DNA of 64,000 nucleotides from Vibrio sinus (GTDB lineage Bacteria > Pseudomonadota > Gammaproteobacteria > Enterobacterales > Vibrionaceae). The DNA lies in the NCBI RefSeq assembly GCF_023634645.1, contig NZ_JAMKMR010000006.1, positions 1-64,000 on the forward strand, given 5' to 3'. Below are positions 18,251 through 27,553 of the stretch, piece by piece. Below the pieces are notes generated by a model. The model was not told the origin of the DNA. It did no database searches and saw only the letters and a program-made list of their open reading frames with translations. The translations under genes and the position numbers were made by a program. How positions within the stretch are numbered: position 1 is the first letter of the stretch; every line of letters starts with the position of its first letter.

Positions 18251-18976
18251 TTGTCGAGTTTTACAGCACTGGTCATTGATGATGAGCAGTTTGCTCGTGA
18301 AGAGTTAACCGAGCTTCTCAACGAAACTGGTCACATTAATGTGATTGGTGAGGCGAACAACGCCATTCACGGGCTTAAGTTGATTAATCAACTCAAGCCT
18401 GACGTGGTATTTTTGGATATTCAAATGCCACAAGTGACTGGCATCGACTTACTCACCATGCTCGACCCTGACACCATGCCGCATATTGTGTTTGTCACCG
18501 CCTATGATCAATACGCGATTCAAGCATTTGAAGACAACGCCTTCGACTACCTACTCAAGCCTGTAGATACGGACCGACTGGATAAAACGGTCTCCAGGCT
18601 ACTTAAGAGTGATCAGCCACCTCAAAATGATCTTTCAGCCATTACGCATGACTCGCTCGAGCAAATACCATGTATCGGCCATAACCGCATCGTCATCATT
18701 CCCACTCAAGACGTGCAGTGTGCCTATAGCGATATCAGTGGTGTGCAAATCCAAACTCATGAGCAAACCACCACCAGCCAGCTAACATTAAAAGTGCTAG
18801 AAGCTCGCACAACATTGATGCGTTGTCATCGGCAATATTTGGTCAACACCAAAGCAATAAAAGAAATCAAGCTACTCGACAATGGGTTAGCCGAAATTAT
18901 TACGCTGAATGACTCTATCGTCCCGGTGAGTCGGCGCTACCTCAAAGCACTCAAAGAGTCACTCGGTATTTCCTGA
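18251..18976 (+). CDS. btsR: LytTR response regulator BtsR (YehT)
   Basis: BtsR is the DNA-binding partner of BtsS. A receiver domain (about 1-120) has the acidic pocket DDE at 10-12 and the phospho-acceptor aspartate at residue 56 in FLDIQMP. A C-terminal LytTR DNA-binding domain (about 140-241) follows, with LMRCHRQYLVNTKAIKEI and VPVSRRYLKALK. The frame opens at a TTG at 18230 overlapping the btsS stop codon, but AGGAG at 18238-18242 sits 8 nt before a second TTG at 18251, which gives the expected N-terminus. I prefer the latter (241 residues). Its likely target is the CstA/BtsT gene 4 kb downstream. Confidence 0.9.
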   Translation: MSSFTALVIDDEQFAREELTELLNETGHINVIGEANNAIHGLKLINQLKPDVVFLDIQMPQVTGIDLLTMLDPDTMPHIVFVTAYDQYAIQAFEDNAFDYLLKPVDTDRLDKTVSRLLKSDQPPQNDLSAITHDSLEQIPCIGHNRIVIIPTQDVQCAYSDISGVQIQTHEQTTTSQLTLKVLEARTTLMRCHRQYLVNTKAIKEIKLLDNGLAEIITLNDSIVPVSRRYLKALKESLGIS

Positions 18977-18978
18977 TG

Positions 18979-19965
18979 TTAACCCTCTATGATTCTCGCC
19001 ATCGCCTCAGATGCTATTTTCCATTCTTTTGACAAGCGAAGATCGGCTAGGTTTATCGAGCGTTTTTTCATTAGAGGCAACGCTTTTGAGCATTCACTGA
19101 TTGGCAAACCATCCAATACACTGATCTGTGCGTCTCGATTATTGCACATTAATATCATGTCACAGCCTGCGTCTAACGCTTGCTGCGATCGCTGAGCAGG
19201 CCCACCCATAATAGACGCACCGTCCATATTCAGATCATCGGAAAACACCATGCCTTTGAAGCCTAACTGCTCGCGGAGCACCTTTTTCAACCAATAGGAC
19301 GAACCACTTGCTGGTTGGGCATCATATTCAGGGTAGACAACATGCGCGGGCATCATGGCATCGAGCAGCCCTTTCTCTATGTGAGAGCGAAATATCGCCA
19401 TATCTTGAGCAAAGATATCATCGCGCGAGTCATATGGGGTTTCCTTGTGCGAGTCCACTTCCACGCCACCGTGACCTGGGAAGTGTTTGCCCGTGGTGGC
19501 CATGCCCAATGCTTTCATGCCATCCATGTAAGCTTGGCTCAGCGATAGGATTTCTGCTATTTCTTCACCAAAAGCTCGGCTACCAATCGCTTTACTTTGA
19601 TGACCTTTATCCAACACTGGCGCAAAGCTGATATCAATATCATGGGCAATGACTTCTGCAGCCATCAACCATCCTCCTTGATAAGCCAGCTCAGAGGCAT
19701 TTTTATGCTTGCGATATTCTTGTGCTGCCGGAATGATAGAAAACCCCTCTCGAAACCGTTGCACGCGACCGCCTTCGTGGTCCGTACCAATCAAGATTGG
19801 CCTTTTGGCAGCTTTACGTATTGACGCGTTAAGAGCGAGAAGCTGCTTACTATCAAAATAATTTCGAGTAAATAGAATCACCCCTCCTACCGTCGGATGT
19901 TGCAATATTTCTTTATCTTCTGCTGTCAGTTCACACCCGGCAACATCTAACCATAATGGTCCCAT
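18979..19965 (-). CDS. nagZ: Beta-N-acetylhexosaminidase NagZ
   Basis: NagZ is the cytoplasmic glycoside hydrolase family 3 enzyme that removes GlcNAc from 1,6-anhydro-muropeptides during peptidoglycan recycling, and so makes the ligands that induce AmpC in some species. The product is 328 residues with [16 protein letters not shown], the catalytic-loop motif [18 protein letters not shown], and [10 protein letters not shown] carrying the nucleophile aspartate. A GTG at 19971 opens the frame, but the ATG at 19965 has GGGAG upstream and fits MGPLWLDV of the family. It is divergent from anmK, its pathway partner, and its stop codon is 2 bp from that of btsR. Confidence 0.95.
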   Translation of the reverse strand: MGPLWLDVAGCELTAEDKEILQHPTVGGVILFTRNYFDSKQLLALNASIRKAAKRPILIGTDHEGGRVQRFREGFSIIPAAQEYRKHKNASELAYQGGWLMAAEVIAHDIDISFAPVLDKGHQSKAIGSRAFGEEIAEILSLSQAYMDGMKALGMATTGKHFPGHGGVEVDSHKETPYDSRDDIFAQDMAIFRSHIEKGLLDAMMPAHVVYPEYDAQPASGSSYWLKKVLREQLGFKGMVFSDDLNMDGASIMGGPAQRSQQALDAGCDMILMCNNRDAQISVLDGLPISECSKALPLMKKRSINLADLRLSKEWKIASEAMARIIEG

Positions 19966-20130
19966 ACCCACTCCCTATTTAGCCCAATAACACTGGTCTA
20001 GTTTCGTGATTCAACATGCAATTCTGGCTGCCTTTTCAATAAGTTTATTAAGATAGAGCAATCCCTATTGCCATTCAATTGAACTATTGGAATAGTTGAC
20101 TCACTCTTTGCAAAAAGTGTTGAGGTCAAA

Positions 20131-21243
20131 GTGAGCAATAAAGAGCTGTATTTCGGAGTCATGTCTGGCACCAGTTTAGATGGTATTGATGTCGCACTAT
20201 GCGAAATAGACAATGATGGTATCGAGTTAATCGCCCACCATAGTTACTCTATGCCAGCAAAGATTAAAGACGATGTACTGAGCATGTGCCTTGGACAATC
20301 AACCTCATTGCTCGATGTGGGCACGCTAGACCGGCAACTTGGACACCTATATGCTGAAGCCATTCTCTCAGCGCTAAAAGCGTCAAACCTGGCACCGAAA
20401 GACATCCGGGCCATTGGGAATCACGGCCAAACTGTCTATCATCACCCAAATGGAAGCGATCCATTTACCCTCCAACTCGGTGATGCCAATATTATCGCCT
20501 GCAAGACTCAAATTGACACTGTCGCTGACTTTCGACGTAAAGATATGGCATTGGGGGGACAAGGTGCCCCGCTTGTACCTGCGTTCCACCACACCATATT
20601 TCATCCAACCGAGTCTACCGTAGTGGTCGTTAATATTGGCGGTATCGCCAATATTTCAGTACTTAGGCCAAACCAACCCGTCATTGGTTATGATACTGGC
20701 CCTGGCAATGTGTTGATGGATGGTTGGTGTACAAGACAGCATAAAGGCAGCTACGATCATAATGCTGAATTTGCCTTATCTGGACAGATACATCCTGTAT
20801 TGCTGACCAAACTGTTAGATGAAGATTACTTAGCGCAGCCTAGCCCCAAAAGTACAGGTAGAGAGTTATTCAATCTCAAATGGTTAGAAGCTAAGTTGCA
20901 GCCACTCACCATAAAAGCCGAAGATGTACAACGCACTTTGTCCGAGTTTACTGCTGTATCTATTGCTAACGAAGTAGATAAGTTCCGCCATGGATCTTTT
21001 CCTCAGCTACTGGTTTGTGGTGGTGGCGCGAAAAACCCACTCATTATGCAAAGGTTGCAAGCCCTACTACCGAAGTGGGCAGTGAAACCAACCGCTGAGG
21101 AAGGTGTGGATGGCGATTATATGGAAGCGATCGCATTTGCTTGGCTAGCACAGCGTAGGATTCATGGGCTACCAAGCAACCTACCAGAAGTCACTGGGGC
21201 GAGTAAGTCAGCGTCACTTGGCGTGATATATCCAGCCAACTAG
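20131..21243 (+). CDS. anmK: Anhydro-N-acetylmuramic acid kinase AnmK
   Basis: AnmK cleaves the anhydro ring and phosphorylates 1,6-anhydroMurNAc to MurNAc-6-phosphate, the step after NagZ in murein recycling. The product is 370 residues (E. coli 369). The N-terminal phosphate-binding motif VMSGTSLDGIDVALCEI, the central DFRRKDMALGGQGAPLVPAFH and GYDTGPGNVLMD, and LLVCGGGAKNP are family signatures of the ASKHA kinase fold. The start is a GTG at 20131. Divergence from nagZ gives a 165-bp shared promoter region. Confidence 0.95.
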   Translation: MSNKELYFGVMSGTSLDGIDVALCEIDNDGIELIAHHSYSMPAKIKDDVLSMCLGQSTSLLDVGTLDRQLGHLYAEAILSALKASNLAPKDIRAIGNHGQTVYHHPNGSDPFTLQLGDANIIACKTQIDTVADFRRKDMALGGQGAPLVPAFHHTIFHPTESTVVVVNIGGIANISVLRPNQPVIGYDTGPGNVLMDGWCTRQHKGSYDHNAEFALSGQIHPVLLTKLLDEDYLAQPSPKSTGRELFNLKWLEAKLQPLTIKAEDVQRTLSEFTAVSIANEVDKFRHGSFPQLLVCGGGAKNPLIMQRLQALLPKWAVKPTAEEGVDGDYMEAIAFAWLAQRRIHGLPSNLPEVTGASKSASLGVIYPAN

Positions 21244-21293
21244 TTATAGTTAGATCAACTATACTTGGGGTCAGAAAACATCAGGAAATATCC

Positions 21294-22283
21294 ATGACCC
21301 TATTTCGTGTTTGCCTGCTCTGCGCGTTCAGCTTTTCGAGCTTTGCTTCAGAAGAACTGCGCTTTTTGGTGGTTCCTAAAGCGCTTGATAACCCATTTTT
21401 CGACGAAGCTAGGAAAGGATGTACCAAAGCTGCTGAAGAGCTAGGTGTGACGTGTATTTTTGACGGCCCCAGTAAAGCAAAAGCACGAGACCAGAATGCT
21501 GTCATTCTCAGCCACCTACAAAATGATGAGGCAATTGATGGCTTGGCATTATCTGTTATTCATTCAAAATGGTTAGCGGATAGAAGTATGCAAATTATTC
21601 GTGATACAGGGATTCCTGTCGTCACCTTTGACTCAGACTTTAGTCAAGATGTTCTAAGTAGCAGACCAAATATACGCAAAAGCTACATAGGTACCAATAA
21701 CTTAACCTTTGGAGAAAAACTTGGAGAGGCAGTGAGAAAGCTTAAGCCTAGTGGAGGGGTATATTGTTCGATTAGCGGCCATAAGTCAGCAATAAACTTA
21801 ACTCGGCGTTTAGACGGTATAAAAGGTATTTTGGAGACCGCTGATAAAAAGTGGACTTCTCACCCTAGATGCCCCTTATATATAGATGATGATCCAAAAC
21901 GAGCGCTTGTCGTGCTAGAGAGGATGATACAAGAGCATCAACATTCACCTAAAAAGCTACAGGTTGTTGTCACGATTGGCAGCTGGCCGCAAAATCTACA
22001 AGACGAATATCGCCGGGTCATATCGAAATACAAACATTATCTCGATACAAAGCAGTTGCTGCTCGTATTTGGAGACACCTTACCCATCCAGCTCGAACTG
22101 CTATCAGAGGGGTTAGCTCATGCTAACATTGGTCAATCTCCGTTTGCTATGGGGTATACCTCAATATATAAGTTGTATGACCTACACCAAAACAAACAAA
22201 TTAAAAACGTTTATTACACTCCCCTCATTGAATGTTATGCCGGACCCCCCCCCTGTGTACAGAGAACAAGTAATCACCTCTGA
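21294..22283 (+). CDS. Orphan periplasmic sugar-type binding protein
   Basis: The product is 329 residues. A signal peptide (MTLFRVCLLCAFSFSSFASE) ends near residue 18-20. The rest has the type 1 periplasmic-binding-protein layout of the ribose/LuxP class: FLVVPKALDNPFFDEARKGC, IDGLALSVIHS, GIPVVTFDSD, YIGTNNLTFGEKLGE, and a second lobe up to about 310. No ABC permease, ATPase or membrane sensor lies beside it, so the partner is unknown. A run of nine C (22244-22252) falls 10 codons before the stop; other lengths of this run would change the last residues. The ligand cannot be inferred. Confidence 0.75.
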   Translation: MTLFRVCLLCAFSFSSFASEELRFLVVPKALDNPFFDEARKGCTKAAEELGVTCIFDGPSKAKARDQNAVILSHLQNDEAIDGLALSVIHSKWLADRSMQIIRDTGIPVVTFDSDFSQDVLSSRPNIRKSYIGTNNLTFGEKLGEAVRKLKPSGGVYCSISGHKSAINLTRRLDGIKGILETADKKWTSHPRCPLYIDDDPKRALVVLERMIQEHQHSPKKLQVVVTIGSWPQNLQDEYRRVISKYKHYLDTKQLLLVFGDTLPIQLELLSEGLAHANIGQSPFAMGYTSIYKLYDLHQNKQIKNVYYTPLIECYAGPPPCVQRTSNHL

Positions 22284-22300
22284 ATAGCAAATGAGCTTTA

Positions 22301-22645
22301 TTACATCGCTGAGCTTTGGTAGGCGTTCCAACCACGTTGCCACTCCATGCGAAATTTTTGCCCTTGCTTCATCCCGTCACATACACCAAGGTAATCCTGC
22401 CCGGACAAGCCTATCTGATAAGCAAAAGTAGGGTTGCAATAATGGCGAACACCTTCGTTGTAGCCTTCATCATATTCGCTTTGCTGCGCCGCGCTAATGT
22501 GTCCCAACTGGGTATAAGATCGAGCGGCAAATCCTCTCGCACCATCTTGATAACCAACTTTTTGCCAGTTTTGATTTTGCGATGTTACACCCGATGCACA
22601 TCCGGACAGGACAAGAACAGCCATGAACAAGAACACTCTTTGCAT
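22301..22645 (-). CDS. DUF2799 family lipoprotein
   Basis: This is a 114-residue predicted lipoprotein. The signal peptide MQRVFLFMAVLVLSGC ends in a lipobox LSGC with the modified cysteine at residue 16. The mature part has the DUF2799-type repeated pattern W-x-x-x-G-x-x-D-G-x-x-G (NWQKVGYQDGARG) followed by YDEGYNEGVRHYC and YLGVCDGMKQGQKF. The function of the family is unknown. It is convergent with the binding-protein gene, with an 18-bp gap and no obvious terminator. Confidence 0.8.
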   Translation of the reverse strand: MQRVFLFMAVLVLSGCASGVTSQNQNWQKVGYQDGARGFAARSYTQLGHISAAQQSEYDEGYNEGVRHYCNPTFAYQIGLSGQDYLGVCDGMKQGQKFRMEWQRGWNAYQSSAM

Positions 22646-22836
22646 ACAACACCTATTTCAAGATCATCTGAGAGAGATACCCAAGAAACATTAAGATGCA
22701 GAATCTTAGGTAGAGTAGCGGAAGCGACCGAATAATTATCAATAGCTTATCTATCATTCTAGCCAGTTCAAAGGAATTTAAAAATGAGACTCTGTGAATT
22801 TTGAAGTCACTGGGGTATGAACGAAATAATGTTTCT

Positions 22837-22884
22837 ACCACTTAACTCCAATGACGACCACTCATCACAAAATACGACCACTCA
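22837..22884 (+). promoter_or_regulatory. Three direct repeats of the BtsR-type operator
   Basis: ACCACTTA (22837-22844), ACCACTCA (22857-22864) and ACCACTCA (22877-22884) each fit the E. coli BtsR motif ACC[G/A]CT[C/T]A and start exactly 20 bp apart, two helical turns. A TAATAT -10 hexamer (22919-22924) follows without a good -35, as expected for an activated promoter. The last repeat would be centred about 50 bp before the start of transcription of the CstA/BtsT gene. Confidence 0.82.
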
Positions 22885-22965
22885 AACTGAAATGACGTGT
22901 AATAGAAAATTGGCGCCGTAATATCTGAACATTGACGATTATGTAAACAAGAAGGGACAAATGTT

Positions 22966-24456
22966 ATGTTGTGGTTTCTAATCAGCGTTGCGGCGCTCAT
23001 CGGTGGGTACTTTATCTATGGTGCCTTTATAGAAAAAGTCTTCGGCATCAACGAAAAACGAAAAACACCGGCTCACACCAAAACAGACGGTGTCGATTTT
23101 GTCCCTATGTCCACCAAAAAAGTCTACTTAGTCCAGCTGCTCAATATCGCAGGGGTTGGCCCTATCTTCGGCCCTATCATGGGCGCGCTTTATGGCCCTG
23201 CTGCCATGCTTTGGATTCTCATCGGTTGTATTTTCGCCGGAGCGGTGCATGATTATTTCTCAGGAATGTTATCCATTCGAAACGGTGGCGCGTCCGTACC
23301 CACCATCACTGGTCGCTACTTAGGTAAAGGTGCAAAACACTTTATGAATATCTTTGCTATCGTACTGTTACTGTTAGTCGGCGTGGTATTTGTCTCTGCT
23401 CCTGCAGGAATGATCACCACGCTAATTAACGAAAAAACCGGCTTTAGCGTCAGTATGTCCACCATGGTGATGGTTATCTTCGCCTATTATGTGATCGCTA
23501 CTGTCGTACCAGTAGATAAGGTCATTGGTAGGCTTTACCCATTTTTCGGTGCCCTACTCATTTTTATGTCCGTCGGTCTCATCACCGCCGTCGCCGTCTC
23601 CAGCGATTACACAGTAATGGGCAATTTTTCCGTCAGTGATATGTTCTCCAACTTAAATCCGAATGACATGCCACTTTGGCCTGCGCTGTTTATCACCATC
23701 GCTTGTGGCGCAATATCTGGCTTTCATGCCACTCAGTCTCCGTTAATGGCTCGATGCATGGAAAATGAGAAAAATGGCCGCTTCGTGTTTTATGGTGCGA
23801 TGATTGGCGAAGGCGTGATTGCCTTGATTTGGTGTGCGATTGCTCTGTCTTTCTTCGGCTCACTTGACGGTCTTTCTAATGCCATTCAAAACGGTGGACC
23901 AGGGAACGTGGTTTACAGCTCATCATTTGGCTTACTCGGCGTATTTGGCGGCGTTCTTGCCTTCCTTGGTGTTGTTATCTTGCCAATTACATCTGGTGAT
24001 ACCGCCTTCCGCTCCAGTCGCCTTATCTTGGCAGAGTACTTTAACATGGAGCAAAAAAGCCTACAGAAGCGTCTATTAATGGCCTTGCCGCTATTTGTCA
24101 TCGGCGCGGTACTCACGCAAGTTGACTTTGGCATCATCTGGCGTTATTTCGGATTTGCTAACCAAGTCACCGCGGTAATGATGCTTTGGACTGCATCGGC
24201 CTATTTATTACGCCATAACAAACTGCACTGGGTAACAACCGTACCCGCATTCTTTATGACATCTGTGTGTGCCACCTTTATTCTTAACAACGAAGCGCTT
24301 GGGTTCGGTATACCTATGTCTGTCTCCACAGCATTAGGTGTCGTGTTTGCCATCGCCGTCACAAGCTATGTGATCAAATCTTCAAAAGGCAAAGGAGATA
24401 TCGCGCTTGATGACGAATCGGAAGACAAGTCAGCATCGTTAACCAAAACAGCTTAA
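22966..24456 (+). CDS. btsT: CstA/BtsT-family transporter (probable pyruvate transporter)
   Basis: This is an inner-membrane carrier of the CstA (peptide/pyruvate transporter carbon starvation) family, with about 12-14 hydrophobic segments. The product is 496 residues, the short form; E. coli CstA and BtsT exceed 700. Family motifs include NIAGVGPIFGPIMGALYGP, GAVHDYFSGMLSIRNGGASVP and GFHATQSPLMARC. E. coli BtsT is a pyruvate/H+ symporter induced by BtsSR; the BtsR-type repeats at 22837-22884 and the nearby btsSR genes argue for the same role here. AAGAAGGGA lies about 9 nt before the ATG. The symbol is assigned from the regulatory context; cstA is the alternative name. Confidence 0.85.
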   Translation: MLWFLISVAALIGGYFIYGAFIEKVFGINEKRKTPAHTKTDGVDFVPMSTKKVYLVQLLNIAGVGPIFGPIMGALYGPAAMLWILIGCIFAGAVHDYFSGMLSIRNGGASVPTITGRYLGKGAKHFMNIFAIVLLLLVGVVFVSAPAGMITTLINEKTGFSVSMSTMVMVIFAYYVIATVVPVDKVIGRLYPFFGALLIFMSVGLITAVAVSSDYTVMGNFSVSDMFSNLNPNDMPLWPALFITIACGAISGFHATQSPLMARCMENEKNGRFVFYGAMIGEGVIALIWCAIALSFFGSLDGLSNAIQNGGPGNVVYSSSFGLLGVFGGVLAFLGVVILPITSGDTAFRSSRLILAEYFNMEQKSLQKRLLMALPLFVIGAVLTQVDFGIIWRYFGFANQVTAVMMLWTASAYLLRHNKLHWVTTVPAFFMTSVCATFILNNEALGFGIPMSVSTALGVVFAIAVTSYVIKSSKGKGDIALDDESEDKSASLTKTA

Positions 24457-24488
24457 TCAAACTTAAGCTGGTTTTTAAAGCTACCTAT

Positions 24489-24522
24489 AAAGAAGCGACA
24501 TTAGTTCGCTTCTTTTTCTTTT
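24489..24522 (+). terminator. Rho-independent terminator of btsT
   Basis: A 10-bp stem (24489-24498 with 24506-24515) with a 7-nt loop leads into a T-rich tail, 32 bp beyond the stop codon. Confidence 0.8.
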
Positions 24523-24707
24523 ATCTCAGCACATTGCAAATAACCATTCACCAGAACAACCTTTTATAAAATGTAATTGATAGTAAAAATTGTTTCACCG
24601 CATTACCGCACGGATCACCGTTATCATTTTTTTAACAAATCGGATGTGTCATTTACCCTAAAAATACAGAACAATAGCCTGGCTTTATCAATACAAGGAG
24701 TATTAAA

Positions 24708-26489
24708 GTGCAGGCTTATCTATATAATAAGAAAATAGTGCTAACCACATTATTCAGTTCAACCCTACTTTCAGGATGCTATTGGGATGATCCGAGAACC
24801 GCTGCAGAATACGTTAGCAGTAATATTTCGAGAGAAGATACCGTTGGTCATTTACAAGCGCTAGAAGCTAGGGCGTCTACGACCACTGATGGTACATCGA
24901 TAACACGTGCAGCAGGGACCACAGGTTACGAGCAATCTACCGATTATGTGGTACGCGTGATGAAACGTTATGGCTATAACGTTACCACTCAGAAACTTGA
25001 TTTTCGTGCTTGGGAAGAGCTATCGGGCACTTCATTGACGGTAAATGGCGTTAAGCTCAACGGCCCTCATGACTCGTCTGAAAATGTGCAACAAGACTAT
25101 GCAGTGATGTCTTATTCCGGCGGTTCCAATGGACCTTTGATAGGTGAGCTTGCCTTTGTCACCCCAGACTTTCAGTTTGATTCTGGTAGCTACGATGATA
25201 CCGATGGATGCGAAGCTTCGGATTTTGTAGGTAAAGACGTCAGCGGAAAAATCGCGGTCATTCAAAGAGGTGGATGCTCTTTTAGCGATAAAGTTGTCAA
25301 TGCCGAAAATGCTGGCGCTAAAGCAGTGATCATTTTCAACCAAGGGAATAACGAAGGCAGAACGTCGGTTGTCAATGGTACCCTTGGTAGTGACAGTGCG
25401 GCAACGATTCCAGCTTTCGGAGCACGTTATGCACTGGGTAAGCAGTGGTACGATGAAAGTATGTCGAGCACAATTCCAGCTAACTTAAGCGTTGCCGTTC
25501 AAGATAAGATGGTTGTGACAGAAAATGTCATCGCCGAAACCAAAAAAGGCGATCCAAACCAAATCGTTATGCTCGGAGCGCATTTGGACTCTGTACCTGC
25601 AGGCCCAGGCATCAACGATAATGGCTCTGGCACAGCGGGGTTACTTGAATTTGCGACTACACTTGCCGATCTTAAAGCACCGGTAAAAAACAAAATTCGT
25701 TTTGCTTGGTGGGCCGCTGAGGAATCCGGCCTTGTCGGTTCCACTCATTATGCGGACGCATTATTTGCCCCTCTTTACGATCAAGCGCAAGCTGAAATCA
25801 TGAAGAAGTATGGCATAGAAAACCCATCGGATTTGACGGAAGCTCAAGTCGATGAAGTTGAAGCCAGATACAACGAGTTAAATAAGGTAAAACTGTATCT
25901 AAACTTTGATATGATCGCCTCGCCAAACTACATCTTTGGTGTCATGGATGGTGATTTATCCGATACCAAGGATGCACCAGACAACGCCTATACCGGAGAT
26001 TTTAAACCTCCTTATGGCACTTCTGACATCGAATCCATGTTTAACGAGTTTTTCAATCTGAGATCAGAGAGCACAGTACCGCAAGCGCTATCTAAACGTT
26101 CAGACTATGCAGGCTTCGCAGATTGGGGCATTGCGTTTGGTGGTCTGTTTACTGGCGCAGAGAAGGTGAAAACTGCAGCAGAGGTTGATCAGTTTGGCGG
26201 TGAAATCGATGTCGCCTATGACAAGTGCTATCACCAAGCCTGCGATGATTTAAACAACATCAGCCAGAAAGCACTTTATCTAAACACTCAGGCGCTCGCT
26301 TATGTGACGACTTACTACGCATTCAGTCAGCCTCTATTCCCGGCAGAAGAATCGAAAGCTAGTACATTCAAAGCTCTCATGAGTGACGCACCAAAAGAGA
26401 AACTACGTATTGGCACTAAGCTAAAAGCCGCACAAAGCCACAGTGACCATGGCCATTTCCACGGCGACTTCGATCAAGATCGTCAATAA
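24708..26489 (+). CDS. M28 family zinc aminopeptidase lipoprotein with PA domain
   Basis: The product is 593 residues. A lipoprotein-type signal ends in LLSGC (cysteine 24). A protease-associated (PA) domain lies at about 145-250 (GKIAVIQRGGCSFSDKVVNAENAGAKAVIIFN). The M28 catalytic domain (about 270-545) shows the full co-catalytic zinc set: His in GAHLDSV, Asp in NDNGSG, the catalytic EE in AAEESG, Asp in NFDMI, and His in CYHQACDD. The C-terminus is histidine-rich (SHSDHGHFHGDF). It probably trims peptides at the cell envelope or outside. The start is a GTG at 24708 with AAGGAG 7-8 nt upstream. It is a monocistronic gene with its own terminator. Confidence 0.88.
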   Translation: MQAYLYNKKIVLTTLFSSTLLSGCYWDDPRTAAEYVSSNISREDTVGHLQALEARASTTTDGTSITRAAGTTGYEQSTDYVVRVMKRYGYNVTTQKLDFRAWEELSGTSLTVNGVKLNGPHDSSENVQQDYAVMSYSGGSNGPLIGELAFVTPDFQFDSGSYDDTDGCEASDFVGKDVSGKIAVIQRGGCSFSDKVVNAENAGAKAVIIFNQGNNEGRTSVVNGTLGSDSAATIPAFGARYALGKQWYDESMSSTIPANLSVAVQDKMVVTENVIAETKKGDPNQIVMLGAHLDSVPAGPGINDNGSGTAGLLEFATTLADLKAPVKNKIRFAWWAAEESGLVGSTHYADALFAPLYDQAQAEIMKKYGIENPSDLTEAQVDEVEARYNELNKVKLYLNFDMIASPNYIFGVMDGDLSDTKDAPDNAYTGDFKPPYGTSDIESMFNEFFNLRSESTVPQALSKRSDYAGFADWGIAFGGLFTGAEKVKTAAEVDQFGGEIDVAYDKCYHQACDDLNNISQKALYLNTQALAYVTTYYAFSQPLFPAEESKASTFKALMSDAPKEKLRIGTKLKAAQSHSDHGHFHGDFDQDRQ

Positions 26490-26513
26490 CAACAACTCAA
26501 ATTCAACGTCTAA

Positions 26514-26537
26514 AAAAGGGCTCTTCAGAGCCCTTTT
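26514..26537. terminator. Bidirectional terminator between the M28 peptidase gene and ispH
   Basis: A 10-bp stem (26514-26523 with 26528-26537, AAAAGGGCTC and GAGCCCTTTT) with a TTCA loop lies between convergent genes. A and T tracts flank both arms. Confidence 0.85.
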
Positions 26538-26555
26538 ATTGATAGGTTTGACCCG

Positions 26556-27515
26556 TTACACTTGCGTGATTTGCAGCTCTTTAGGCACTTCAAAAAACAT
26601 GTTCTCTTCACGGCCCAACACTTCTTCAACAGACTGGGCACCTAGTGCTTTGATTCTATCTAGGATCTGATTTACCAGCTCCTCAGGTGCAGAGGCGCCA
26701 GCTGTAACACCAATTTTCACTTTACCTTCGACCCATTCTGGCTTTATCTCTTCCGGGCAGTCGGTAAGATAACCTGGTGTCCCCAGTTTTTCCGCTAGCT
26801 CTTTTAAGCGAGTTGAATTAGACGAGTTTTTGGAACCGACCACGATCAACACATCGACATCTTCAGCCAGCTGCCTAACCGCATCTTGGCGGTTTTGTGT
26901 TGCATAGCAAATGTCGTCTTTTCGCGGACCTTGGATATCCGGGAACACACGGCGTAGCTCATCAATCACGTCGGCAGTTTCATCAACAGACAAGGTCGTC
27001 TGGCTAACATAATGCAAATGAGAGGTGTCTTTTATCTTGCCTTTTAGCTTTTCCACATCCGCAGGTGTCTCCACCAAATACATGCCACCATCATCGCTGG
27101 CATACTGGCCCATCGTGCCTTCCACTTCTGGGTGACCCGCATGGCCAATCAAAACCACTTCCATATTTTTGCGACTTGCACGAGCCACTTCCATATGCAC
27201 TTTAGTCACCAAAGGACACGTCGCATCAAAGACCGTTAGCTGCCTTTCTTTTGCCTCTTTACGTACCGCTTGTGAGACACCATGCGCTGAGAAAATGACG
27301 ATATTGTCATCAGGCACTTCATGCAACTCTTCAACAAAAATAGCGCCTCGTTGTTTCAAACCTTCAACAACAAAACGGTTATGAACGACTTCATGACGCA
27401 CATAGATAGGTGGCTGGTATAACTCAAGTGCTCGCTCCACAATACTGATCGCCCGATCAACACCAGCACAGAAGCCACGAGGATTAGCAAGTAGGATTTT
27501 CATTTTGTCGCTCAT
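26556..27515 (-). CDS. ispH: 4-hydroxy-3-methylbut-2-enyl diphosphate reductase IspH
   Basis: IspH is the last enzyme of the MEP isoprenoid pathway and yields IPP and DMAPP. The product is 319 residues (E. coli 316). The three cysteines that hold the iron-sulfur cluster are in [15 protein letters not shown] and DDICYATQN, with the EEL-type and [10 protein letters not shown] substrate loops present. Two starts are possible, ATG at 27515 or ATG at 27503; the second would number the first cysteine 12 as in E. coli, but only the first has AAAGAAG upstream. It is the last gene of the murJ/ribF-ileS-lspA-fkpB-ispH run. Confidence 0.95.
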   Translation of the reverse strand: MSDKMKILLANPRGFCAGVDRAISIVERALELYQPPIYVRHEVVHNRFVVEGLKQRGAIFVEELHEVPDDNIVIFSAHGVSQAVRKEAKERQLTVFDATCPLVTKVHMEVARASRKNMEVVLIGHAGHPEVEGTMGQYASDDGGMYLVETPADVEKLKGKIKDTSHLHYVSQTTLSVDETADVIDELRRVFPDIQGPRKDDICYATQNRQDAVRQLAEDVDVLIVVGSKNSSNSTRLKELAEKLGTPGYLTDCPEEIKPEWVEGKVKIGVTAGASAPEELVNQILDRIKALGAQSVEEVLGREENMFFEVPKELQITQV

Positions 27516-27553
27516 TTCAATAATCTTCTTTAGGAGACGTATTCTACAAAAAC

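Noticed and set aside
22653..22841. A 62-codon minus-strand ORF with a GTG start and a hydrophobic C-terminus between the DUF2799 gene and btsT
   Set aside because: It starts inside the BtsR repeat array, has no ribosome binding site, and the DNA is better explained as regulatory.
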